From a virus, in the IMG/VR virus record IMGVR_UViG_3300035216_001220, positions 1 to 39,788 of that record: 39,788 bases of DNA; one strand, given 5' to 3'. The position numbers were made by a program, and so were the translations under genes. Shown here in pieces: positions 8,513-17,409 of the stretch. The notes below the pieces were generated by a model. That model saw only the letters and a list, made by a program, of their open reading frames with translations, had not been told where the DNA came from and searched no databases. Within the stretch, counting starts at the first letter, position 1, and each line of letters begins with the position of its first letter.

Positions 8513-9400
8513 TTAGTAATTACCTAGATCTATTCTTGCAAGATTTAAATTATAGATTCCCTGTTCACCCACAGGAATACCAGAGTTATCATTTAGTTCT
8601 CTTAATAACGATAAGTTAGTATCGCTAAGACTCAAATTGTTGTAGCCTGCTGGATTTAGTAAACTTTCACCTAGTAAAGAGACCAGAGGATAACCAACAT
8701 ATCCCTGTACTACTGATTTTCTTATGGAATCTCCTTCTCTCGCGTACCCCATCCCGCCAAAATAGTCCCTAGGAGAGATACTTCCGTAGCTTCTCTCTGT
8801 GCCTCTATAGTCTTTCTCTATCTCAGAAGACGTAGATAGAGACACGGTAGTGTCTGGGATCACTGATGTGATTTTAGTAATAGGGTTATTAGATGCTAAC
8901 GCTACTACTTTGCTCACGTCTTGCCCAATAGAGTCTAATTTAATTATCTCTAATAAGACAGAGTCCACAAGACTTTCTATATTTATCTCTATATCTTCTT
9001 TCTTTTTCTCTCTCAATAGAGATCCTAGTATAGATTCTCCTACGATCTGGGAAGCGGTGGTATTATAGGTGGAGTCTCTATTTAAATTCCTAAAAAATTC
9101 TTTAGTGCATAGATAAGAGAAGTGGTCTATAGACGAATGTATATCTATAAAATCAGTGAAAGATCCTAGCCTATCGTACTCTGTCTGAAACACAGACTTA
9201 AATACATCTAGCAAAACAGTCTCTGTCCCAAGGAAGTCTAATAGTACATTTGACGGGAGTTGACTATCCAAAGACTTTGTTATCGAGCCTCTTTTCATTT
9301 GGTCGCCTACTGTACCGAATGATAGGGAAGACCCGTAAGCTACAGCAGCTAGTCCTCCTAAAGTAGTAAATTTATCTGTAAGAAAATTATTTCTAGCCAC
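8513..9400 (-). CDS. Unknown virion-associated protein, first gene of the leftward late operon
   Basis: 295 residues starting at GTG (9400); the nearby out-of-frame ATG codons are followed at once by stops. No family recognised. An N-terminal hydrophobic stretch (LGGLAAVAYGSSLSFG, residues 13-28) precedes an alpha-helical middle (about 85-165, with a charged LLREKKKEDIEINIESLV helix) and a Gly/Tyr-rich segment (RDYFGGMGYAREGD) near residue 210. The place directly before baseplate J, where P2-type phages have gene W or a gp25-like gene, suggests a baseplate or tail-completion part, but no gp25 motif is visible. It ends one base before the J start. Confidence 0.7.
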   Translation of the reverse strand: MARNNFLTDKFTTLGGLAAVAYGSSLSFGTVGDQMKRGSITKSLDSQLPSNVLLDFLGTETVLLDVFKSVFQTEYDRLGSFTDFIDIHSSIDHFSYLCTKEFFRNLNRDSTYNTTASQIVGESILGSLLREKKKEDIEINIESLVDSVLLEIIKLDSIGQDVSKVVALASNNPITKITSVIPDTTVSLSTSSEIEKDYRGTERSYGSISPRDYFGGMGYAREGDSIRKSVVQGYVGYPLVSLLGESLLNPAGYNNLSLSDTNLSLLRELNDNSGIPVGEQGIYNLNLARIDLGNY

Positions 9401-9481
9401 ATTAGAACATTTATCTAATATAGCTTTAAACCGTAGAAAGCAGTTTAAAGACCATTAGGCTAAATACAATATACTTTGTAA
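9401..9481. promoter_or_regulatory. Divergent start region between two late operons
   Basis: 81 bases, AT-rich, separating leftward and rightward virion genes. There is no convincing sigma-70 pair. On the minus strand AGATAAATG (9416-9408) lies 7 bases before the GTG start. On the plus strand CTAAATAC (9460-9467) and TATACT (9470-9475) lie just before the ATG at 9482. Both could be T4-like late promoter elements (consensus near TATAAATA), but the match is partial and leaders would be very short. Confidence 0.35.
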
Positions 9482-10033
9482 ATGAGTCAAGCATCGATTC
9501 AAATTTTAACATCTAACGTTGTTGGCGAAGAGCCTTTCATCGGGGATTTAGATGAGGGTGAATTATTCGCCAATAACGCTGACGGAAGAATCTGGATCGG
9601 GGATTCTATTGGTACGCCTATAGAATTAGGAGGAGCGGTAAAGAGCCAACCAATCGGTTCTTTGAGATACGCTAACTATCTAAGCATTGATGTTAGTAAT
9701 GCCGATAACCTCCCGGTCTCAAATATGAACCCTCTGCTAATACCAGAAGGATTCTATAGAGAAATGAGGATTCTTTTAGTGTTTCCGCAAGCGCCCGTGA
9801 CTGCTAATTCGGTTTATTTTGATTACCCTGTGGACTGGGGCTCTAAAGATTCATGGTTCATCCAATCAAGCGGGGTAAAATGGGGTACTGGGATAGATGC
9901 CGTTGAAGATAACGCAGACAACCCCATAGATACTTATAAAGCTCAAGGAAGACAAATGATGGTAGAATTGAGCGCGTTCGGCCCGAACGATAAATGGATG
10001 GGCAGACTACTTTGGATCAACAATAATTCTTAA
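9482..10033 (+). CDS. Small structural protein with a fibre-type N-terminus
   Basis: 183 residues. The opening part (about residues 15-50: PFIGDLDEGELFANNADGR, then IWIGDS and PIELGG) matches the short N-terminal module found in many tail fibres and tropism-determinant proteins, where it attaches the fibre. The rest (SVYFDYPVDWGSKDSWFIQS and a beta-rich C-terminus) is not recognised. It stands 14 bases before the giant fibre gene and probably forms a connector or short fibre with it. First gene of the rightward late operon. Confidence 0.75.
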   Translation: MSQASIQILTSNVVGEEPFIGDLDEGELFANNADGRIWIGDSIGTPIELGGAVKSQPIGSLRYANYLSIDVSNADNLPVSNMNPLLIPEGFYREMRILLVFPQAPVTANSVYFDYPVDWGSKDSWFIQSSGVKWGTGIDAVEDNADNPIDTYKAQGRQMMVELSAFGPNDKWMGRLLWINNNS

Positions 10034-10047
10034 TTTGAACTCCTACG

Positions 10048-13000
10048 ATGCTTGATAAAATTACGTTTGTAAACGGAACAATCGTTACTAGTGACTATCT
10101 TAACGAAGTTCAAAAGGGGACAGACTTCTCAGGAGCGACCCCTAGAGCAGATTACTATTCTGTATCTGCCGCTGACCATAATTCTTGGAAAGTTAGTCAA
10201 AGAGACAAACTAAAAGACTACGAGATAGCAAACCCAAGAGAGGAACAAGAAACCGGCATTGGCCGCCTTGCTCATGATGGCATCATATTAGGGTACCCTG
10301 GAACCGCCACTGTCGGTTGGGTGCTAAATGACGCGACCTTCTCTGAGCCAAAAACCTTAACAATTGCTGTTGGAGATAACAATACTATCTCAGTAGTAGA
10401 TAGCGGCCAGACTCATGGCCTCATAGTAGAAGCTGGTAAGATCACTCTGTCTGACGGAACGATAGGCACATGGCCTCGTCAGATCGTAGGTCTTATAGAC
10501 GAGACCGGACAGGCGTTTATCTACGCAAACGAGATAACAGCAAACGGAGTCTTATCTGTTCAGATCACAATTAGTTCTTCTCTTCCTAGCCCAGAATCAA
10601 ACCCATACGTACCTTTAGCAGAGATTAACACTGTGGCAGGGGCGTTTAGTACAGACGCAGAGGGCGCTGTATACGGAACTGGGGTTAAAGACCTTCGCCC
10701 AAACCTATACGTCGGGGCTTTAAATAACTATTCTACTGGTGTATTAAAGAACACAGATATCTTAAATGTAAATGCAAACTTAAGAGGCTGGGACAGAGCT
10801 ATTGTAGATACAAGAAACGGATCTGTAATTGTAACTCTACCGTCTTCTAGTTCTGACAACGATCGTATTGCTATTGTCGACTTAGAGGGGTCTTTTGATC
10901 GCTACCCCGTAGTCCTTCGTCCTTCTGGAACAGACAAGATTAACAACTCTGTAGATGATTGGATCATAAATATACGCGATGCACATATCGAGTTGTTCTA
11001 TCATGAGGCTACTTCAGAATGGAGGTTTGAAGAGACTCCAGGTTCTGAATGTAATCCCAAGCTAGGAAGCTTCTTAAGCTGTGGCGGTAAAGAGTACATT
11101 GGCATGAGGACCGCAGGAGAATGTCCTGACGGCCAACCGATTCCTGGAGCGTACCCTAACCCATCCGAAGGTGTATATAGATTTGAAGCTGCCTCTGGTA
11201 AATGCTATAAAGAAGTTAGCGGCGTAACAGCTATCTACTCTAATGGAGAGGGAGGCCTAATTAAGGTATTTGGCGCTGATCGTTGTACAAAAATTGGAAA
11301 TAACGGGGTTTCTGCAGGTTCTGAGATCATTAAGAACATTATCTATGTAGACCCAGCTGCTGGAAATGACCAGTTGATCAACAACGGCACAAACCAAAAT
11401 GAGCCTTTCAGGACTATTGAGAGGGCACTGTTAGAAGCCTCAAGGGCAAGTAGAAGAAATATCGGACTAGATGCATATGACACCACCGTTATTGAATTAG
11501 CGCCCGGAGACTACTACGTTGATAATAGCCCTGGCCTAAACGCTGTAGGAGGCCCTGGTGCTGGTGATACATACATCAAGCAAGTATCAACTGGTTTCAC
11601 TGCACTAAACTCTTGGAGCGTTGATTTACCATATATCACTATTAAAGCAGATGATAGCGCAAGCCTTCAGCCTCCTTCTCTGTTCAATCTAGGTAGAACT
11701 CTCTACACAGCAGCTGGTGGTATGGGAACGATATACAAGATCGAGAAAGATGCTCTTGCTTCTCCCATCTGGAGAGTGTATCTTCAGTATGTTCAAGGAG
11801 CCTTCTCTGTAGGAGAAGAGCTCAGGATCAACAGATTATCTGACTATAACCCATCTTCTGGCGGGCTTGTCGTACCCAGAGGTATCTCTATTAACGGTGT
11901 CGATCTAAGAAAAGTTCGTATCAGACCGATGTACGTCCCAGAGTTAACCCCAGGGTCAAACGTTGCTCAAAGAAATATCACTTATATATTTAAAGTAACC
12001 GGTGGTACCTACATCTCTCTCATCACCTTTACAGATAACCAACAGTTCTCTAGGACTCACAACACTGTTACTGCAATTGGTTATGCATCTGAAGCAGAAA
12101 TTAAAGGAGGAGCCGGTGAGACCTCTTATTACACAAAGATCCAGTCATTGTTTGGCGGAATCGACGGCTGGGGTATAGATAAGACTATCGGAGCTGTATC
12201 TGCAGAAACAACTATTGTTGCTCCTCTTGCTAGCAGTAAAGAGAATAGAAGTGAGGATAGAGAAGAAAACCAAACCGGTGTTGCTAGCCCAGACTATCAG
12301 GTAAATGTTAAGCCTTCTTACCCCGGCCCGGCCGTACTCTCAGCTTCAGAAGGCGGTACTACAAATTACTTTGCCCTTCCTGACGTTAACTCTACAAGAT
12401 CTTCTTCCCCGTATGTATTTAACTGCTCCGTAAGATCTATATTCGGTCTTAACGGGATGTGGATCGACGGTTCTAGAGTTAGTGGATTCAAATCTATGGT
12501 GTCTGCAAACTACACCCAGGTATCGCTACAGACTGATCCTGACTGCTTTGAGACTCCTTCTCTAGAGTACTACAATGACCCTCCAAGAAATAAGTCCGGC
12601 GATGGCGGCAAGAGGTACAGAGAGTGCTTTGCAGACAAATTTAAGTATCGTCACTTTGGATTTAGAGCTAGCTACGATGCTCAAGTCCAGCTTGTGTCTT
12701 GCTTTGTTATTGGTAACGCCGATCACTTTATCTCAGAAAATGGTTCTGATTTATCTATCACAAACTCTTGTTCTGACTTTGGAGACATTTCCTTAAGAGC
12801 AATTGGATATAAGGAATCGGCTTTCTCTCAGGATGGAGCACAGCCAAAAGGCATTTACACAGGAACTAGGCTTACTCAAGTTATTCCTCCTATCCCACTA
12901 TCTTACAATACGTTATCTAACGGAAGAGACGCAACATTAGAAGATATAAACGTAAACACCGGCCTTGTTATTGAGTATAGCCAAACGCTTAAGTATGTCC

Positions 13001-15171
13001 TTGGCGCGAGCTCAGGAGGTTCTTCCCCTAGTCCCATGAGGATCTATGTAAGAAACGCTAACAGCGCAAGTCCTTTTACTTTGAACAATCCTCCTTCAGC
13101 GGCTGACATTGGCTTAGGACAATTTAGCTACACAAGAAAGGTAGCAGACGGAGCATATGAGCTCGCAGGAGGAACCGCTAGGAGAAACAGAAACCGGATA
13201 TATGTTAATGGATTCTCTAAAGCAGGAGATGCCATACTCTACGCTGGTGACCTAAAAGTCGGAGCAGGAGAGGTAACTCCAGGATTTGATCAGTTAGATG
13301 ATAGATCAAAAGTATTTACTTGGGACGAAACAGCTGTAGATCTAGATGACGACGGTAACGTTATTCAGCAAGGATACTGGTACCTCGCAGTAGACACAAC
13401 AAATATCGACGAAGAGATAGTTGACGTTGATAACGATGGCTATCTTCTAAAGAAATTTGATTTTGCCTTTGAATTCAAATTGTCAGGAGGAGACGCGGTA
13501 GAAGACGAGATAAACCGCTCTCTAGACTTCATCTTTGATAGGTCTCCTATTAAAACTATCAGAGGCGCAGATAGAAGATTAGATAAGGAAAGAGTATATA
13601 AGCTCGTGTTTGAAGGTTTCTTGAGAGACCAAGGTGTTAGAAGACCTCAGCCCTACTATATCCTAGAGAAGCAGGCGGGAGTTGATGGCGGTGTGATAAA
13701 TGCCGGTAATGACTTACTGAACGATCCTTTAACGGTTACTCAAGTACTGACTTATAATCAATATTATAAGATTACCGACGATAGCAAAGACGGACAGGCC
13801 AACCTTGGTAAGTTTGTTGCGTATGTTACCCAAGGATCTAACGCAAGAGACGTCTTTACAGGGGATTTTGTACCCAGCTTAAATGCAGACGAACCAGAGT
13901 TAACAGAAGACCCTTCTAACTCTATAACTAAAATTGCCCTTAACCTACTAGGTAGTAGACCTGGAGTCGAATACTCTGTTAGCGCCCTTGCTCCTAGCAC
14001 GAGTCTTGTTAATATCTCTACTTCTGCAACGGCTCCTCCTGGATTCTTGGTAGAGACTAGACGACCTTCTGTAATTAGAGCCTCTGGGCACACATGGGAA
14101 TGGACCGGGTACCTTAACTACGATACTTCCTTCCCAGCTTTCCAAGGTGATCCCCTGGAACAAGATTTTGCCCTTGGCAAGATTATCGTTGAAGAAGTTG
14201 CCGGTAGAGTCTATGCCACTGGCATGAACGAAGAAGGTAATTATTATCTAGGTACTACCGTATTTGACCTAAGATCTGGTGAGCAGTTCTCTATACCTCT
14301 TAAGGCCGACAACGAGATCGGATCTGTTACAAACCAGGTGCTTAATAACGTAATCATCAAAGGAACCTTGCTAATGCAAGATGATTCTCAGATGGTCTTT
14401 GGGGACGACACTAAGGTTATCTTCAGCAATAGCACGACCTTCACAAGCACAGCTGGTGCGATCACAGCCCCTGCGGGCGGAACACCAGGACCCGGCGTAT
14501 ATGCCACAACAGAGAAAGCAGGGCTAGTAGAGTTAGCGACGGCCCAGGATATCAGAGGAGCGTTTGGAGCTGCTGTAGGTGTTTCTGCTAATGTTGCGGT
14601 GACTGCTTTAGACCTTGCAAATGAGCTTAAGTTCCGTCAAGAAAATCAAATCCAAGGAGATGTAGTAACTGGTGTTGTAGTTGGAGATGGGGTCCCGGTA
14701 GAAGCTCCTGGTGGTGATCCTCTTGACCCCAGCGATGACTTTATACCCAGAAAGATCTCTATTGGTCAAAACGTTGATCCTCCAACTGTTGCTAGTGGGT
14801 CTTATGTTGCTAATACTGGAGCTAATGTTGCATTCCAGTCTATTAAAGCAACTAAAGACATCTCAGCTTTTGATACAGTTGCGTTCTCTGACTCGAGATT
14901 GAAAGAAAATGTGATCTCTATTGATAACTCCTTAGAGAAACTAGAGAAGTTAGAGGGTGTCAGTTATAACTTTAAGATGTACCCAGAGCAACAAAGAATT
15001 GGTTTGATTGCTCAAGACGCCGGAAAAGTCTTCCCCGAGCTTCTAAGGACCGACGAGCAAACAGGAATGTATAACCTAGCTTACAATGACCTGATCCCTG
15101 TTCTTATTGAGTCTATAAAAGAGCTTAGCGCAAAAGTTAAGATCTTAGAAGAAAAGTTAAATGACTACTAA
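10048..15171 (+). CDS. Giant tail fibre with beta-helix region and self-cleaving S74 chaperone
   Basis: 1707 residues. The N-terminal third resembles fibre attachment and shaft sequence. Residues about 345-425 hold a Cys-bearing patch (CNPK, LSCGG, GECPDGQP, GKCYKE, DRCTKIG). From about 430 the sequence IIYVDPAAGNDQ, NEPFRTIERALLEA and TVIELAPGDYYV is the standard opening of a right-handed parallel beta-helix (pectin-lyase type). The C-terminus is a peptidase S74/endosialidase intramolecular chaperone: SDSRLKENV, then YNFKMYPEQQ, RIGLIAQDAGKVFPEL and a closing coiled coil. Ser1614 and Lys1619 match the catalytic pair of that family, with cleavage expected before Ser1614 to release about 94 residues after trimer folding. 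The next gene starts inside its last codons. Function confident, receptor unknown. Confidence 0.9.
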   Translation: MLDKITFVNGTIVTSDYLNEVQKGTDFSGATPRADYYSVSAADHNSWKVSQRDKLKDYEIANPREEQETGIGRLAHDGIILGYPGTATVGWVLNDATFSEPKTLTIAVGDNNTISVVDSGQTHGLIVEAGKITLSDGTIGTWPRQIVGLIDETGQAFIYANEITANGVLSVQITISSSLPSPESNPYVPLAEINTVAGAFSTDAEGAVYGTGVKDLRPNLYVGALNNYSTGVLKNTDILNVNANLRGWDRAIVDTRNGSVIVTLPSSSSDNDRIAIVDLEGSFDRYPVVLRPSGTDKINNSVDDWIINIRDAHIELFYHEATSEWRFEETPGSECNPKLGSFLSCGGKEYIGMRTAGECPDGQPIPGAYPNPSEGVYRFEAASGKCYKEVSGVTAIYSNGEGGLIKVFGADRCTKIGNNGVSAGSEIIKNIIYVDPAAGNDQLINNGTNQNEPFRTIERALLEASRASRRNIGLDAYDTTVIELAPGDYYVDNSPGLNAVGGPGAGDTYIKQVSTGFTALNSWSVDLPYITIKADDSASLQPPSLFNLGRTLYTAAGGMGTIYKIEKDALASPIWRVYLQYVQGAFSVGEELRINRLSDYNPSSGGLVVPRGISINGVDLRKVRIRPMYVPELTPGSNVAQRNITYIFKVTGGTYISLITFTDNQQFSRTHNTVTAIGYASEAEIKGGAGETSYYTKIQSLFGGIDGWGIDKTIGAVSAETTIVAPLASSKENRSEDREENQTGVASPDYQVNVKPSYPGPAVLSASEGGTTNYFALPDVNSTRSSSPYVFNCSVRSIFGLNGMWIDGSRVSGFKSMVSANYTQVSLQTDPDCFETPSLEYYNDPPRNKSGDGGKRYRECFADKFKYRHFGFRASYDAQVQLVSCFVIGNADHFISENGSDLSITNSCSDFGDISLRAIGYKESAFSQDGAQPKGIYTGTRLTQVIPPIPLSYNTLSNGRDATLEDINVNTGLVIEYSQTLKYVLGASSGGSSPSPMRIYVRNANSASPFTLNNPPSAADIGLGQFSYTRKVADGAYELAGGTARRNRNRIYVNGFSKAGDAILYAGDLKVGAGEVTPGFDQLDDRSKVFTWDETAVDLDDDGNVIQQGYWYLAVDTTNIDEEIVDVDNDGYLLKKFDFAFEFKLSGGDAVEDEINRSLDFIFDRSPIKTIRGADRRLDKERVYKLVFEGFLRDQGVRRPQPYYILEKQAGVDGGVINAGNDLLNDPLTVTQVLTYNQYYKITDDSKDGQANLGKFVAYVTQGSNARDVFTGDFVPSLNADEPELTEDPSNSITKIALNLLGSRPGVEYSVSALAPSTSLVNISTSATAPPGFLVETRRPSVIRASGHTWEWTGYLNYDTSFPAFQGDPLEQDFALGKIIVEEVAGRVYATGMNEEGNYYLGTTVFDLRSGEQFSIPLKADNEIGSVTNQVLNNVIIKGTLLMQDDSQMVFGDDTKVIFSNSTTFTSTAGAITAPAGGTPGPGVYATTEKAGLVELATAQDIRGAFGAAVGVSANVAVTALDLANELKFRQENQIQGDVVTGVVVGDGVPVEAPGGDPLDPSDDFIPRKISIGQNVDPPTVASGSYVANTGANVAFQSIKATKDISAFDTVAFSDSRLKENVISIDNSLEKLEKLEGVSYNFKMYPEQQRIGLIAQDAGKVFPELLRTDEQTGMYNLAYNDLIPVLIESIKELSAKVKILEEKLNDY

Positions 15172-17407
15172 GGTAAGTTTTGAAAAAAGGCCGAGTGGTT
15201 ATAACGTTTTTCTTAATAACACTGCCTTAATATCAGCAGATGTAACCCTTACATTAGATTGGGAGCACAACAACAGACTCCAGGGCGATCCTGTAGGTAA
15301 AGTTGTTATAACAGGGTCCGATAATAAAAGAAAAGAGATATTTACTCCGGGGAGGAGCGGCAGTGCATCTATCACGTTCCCTGTTCATAGGGATCAAGGT
15401 AGAAGATACCCATTAACGTTTGACATAAACGTCGATGCTGAGATATCCCCTAATACTACCAGGATCCTACGTCTCTATCATACGGGTCTATCTTTAGATA
15501 CCATAACAAAAGAAACCTTTATAACCACGGAAGGTAGTGATTGGGGATTAAAAATACCTAATGGGCTGGCCGAAGGTAGCGTTGTTGAGTTCTATATGGA
15601 GAGGAACGATGACCCTAGCAACGCTGGCACAGCCCTCACGGCTTTTGAATGCCCTGTACCCGCGTCTGAAGGACGGGAATATTCTAACAATAGGATGTCA
15701 TTTAATAACGTCAAGAAAGATGATGAGTACGAAAGAGTAAACTTGGGAGGCGATGGTACGCAGTTTTATAAATTTAACTTGTTGGGCACCCAAAGAGCAC
15801 CCAAGAGGAACGAGGGCGGCTCATGGGCCCGCGGGGACTTCCCTCCTGGCCCTAGATTGGAGTTCTTTGACAGTGATGGGAACGACGTAAATGCTTTCCT
15901 CCATATAAGAAAGAAAGAACTAAAAGTTCTCACTAATAGGCCAGAAGGTGCCCGCATAACACTAACCGTAACAAACCCAGTGATGGACGGAGGCACTGTT
16001 ACCCCAACCACTGTCCCAAATCCAAACCCTCCCAGTGCTTGCGGCACTGAGTCTCCTATAATCAGAAAACAAGGAGGAAACTTTGGGGTCTCTATACCTG
16101 GTAGTGTAATAAATCCTAGCACAATAACTCTAAAGTTTCAAAAAGATGACAACCCAGACGATGCTTCGGTGGCCATATCAACGTTATCCATCACCGGCTC
16201 AAGCGGGGGGAAAACTACGCTCTCTTTAGATAGAAGCAAAGAAAGAGACGAAGACGAAAAAACTTTCAATGTCTCTAGTGCCGGAGGTACTTTCTATAGC
16301 TTTACTGATATGGATAATATCAGAGATCCTAGGTTGAGTAGCGATAGCCGGCTTGAATTTTTGGATAGCGACGGCTCGGATGCAAATGGGTGGATAGAAA
16401 TACAAAGTTACTCTTTTACTTGCGACGAGACCGGAGAAACCATAGGCCCATCAGACTGCCAGCCAGGCCCTTGGAAGATTGGCGGAGGAGTTTATGACCC
16501 AAGCTCCCTTATAGAGCCTGTTACTCCTAGTATAGATACCTCAGGAGGTGCGCGAGGGGTGCTCTGCACTAAAGAAGGAGATAAGAACATAATCCTTGAC
16601 TTAAGAAACTATGCAAATAAGTTAGTTACTCTAGAGTTAACTTACTCTATTGATGCTTCTTGGACACAGTATTTTGACTTTGATATACCAAACTGCTCCG
16701 ATCTATACATAGACGAAGGAAGATATGGGGGCAATGGCAACGAATACAGCATCCCTCCTTACAGCCATGCCACAAACACAGCAAACAACAAAACATTCAA
16801 GATCTATAACTTAGATGGCGGCTATCAATACACGTTTAAGCATAATCATGACGTAGGCCCTGAGCCAGTAAGAGAGAAGTTCAAACTAGTATGTGTAAAA
16901 ACTGAAGAAGCTGTAGACTTCCCTGATGGGTCCACAGGAATTAACGTGGTAACGACGTGCACATGCGATTCAGATGGGTATGAGACCTGGACCGAAACAG
17001 GAAAGAGTTGGCCAAGATTCCAAGGTGGGGTCTATATTACAAAGTCAGGTGGTACTTCAGTCTCTTGGATATATGAGGACGGAGGAGGGACTACAAATGG
17101 AAGGCCAGATGACGTGTACGTAAACGTCACTGTTAAAAAAATAAGGGACACGGTTCCCTTCCCTCCAGCTCCGTTACGCCTAAAAGATACTCTACAAAAG
17201 CTTGCCTGGACTCCAAGTGATACCCCAGATACAATCTATAACTACGGCGCGGTCGACGGCCAAAGCCTGGCTGACTTCTATGACCATTCCGACAAGATAA
17301 GGTTGAGAGTACCTACAGAGAAAAGATCTCTTATTAATCTGCGACGAGGTGGTGCGGATATGTCGGAGTTTCGTGGCTGCGCTGGCGCTACTTATGATGC
17401 ATTTTAG
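15161..17407 (+). CDS. Adhesin-like virion protein A, paralogue of the next gene
   Basis: 748 residues; its ATG lies 11 bases inside the end of the giant fibre gene. No database family recognised. The protein is modular. A unit ending in DSDGNDVNAFLHI occurs at about residues 125-245, a second ending in DSDGSDANGWIEI at about 300-410. Each begins with W/F-G-(L/V)-x-IP and passes through DDP-S/D-(N/D)-A. The C-terminal 300 residues pair with the next protein: KSGG, GAVDG-x-SLAD, H-x-DK-x-R-x-R-x-PT and GG-x2-MSE-x2-G. The acidic D-x-DG-x-D-x-N stretches look like calcium-binding loops. Probably a fibre tip, fibril or decoration protein from its position; the function is inference. Confidence 0.75.
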   Translation: MTTKVSFEKRPSGYNVFLNNTALISADVTLTLDWEHNNRLQGDPVGKVVITGSDNKRKEIFTPGRSGSASITFPVHRDQGRRYPLTFDINVDAEISPNTTRILRLYHTGLSLDTITKETFITTEGSDWGLKIPNGLAEGSVVEFYMERNDDPSNAGTALTAFECPVPASEGREYSNNRMSFNNVKKDDEYERVNLGGDGTQFYKFNLLGTQRAPKRNEGGSWARGDFPPGPRLEFFDSDGNDVNAFLHIRKKELKVLTNRPEGARITLTVTNPVMDGGTVTPTTVPNPNPPSACGTESPIIRKQGGNFGVSIPGSVINPSTITLKFQKDDNPDDASVAISTLSITGSSGGKTTLSLDRSKERDEDEKTFNVSSAGGTFYSFTDMDNIRDPRLSSDSRLEFLDSDGSDANGWIEIQSYSFTCDETGETIGPSDCQPGPWKIGGGVYDPSSLIEPVTPSIDTSGGARGVLCTKEGDKNIILDLRNYANKLVTLELTYSIDASWTQYFDFDIPNCSDLYIDEGRYGGNGNEYSIPPYSHATNTANNKTFKIYNLDGGYQYTFKHNHDVGPEPVREKFKLVCVKTEEAVDFPDGSTGINVVTTCTCDSDGYETWTETGKSWPRFQGGVYITKSGGTSVSWIYEDGGGTTNGRPDDVYVNVTVKKIRDTVPFPPAPLRLKDTLQKLAWTPSDTPDTIYNYGAVDGQSLADFYDHSDKIRLRVPTEKRSLINLRRGGADMSEFRGCAGATYDAF

Positions 17408-17409
17408 AT

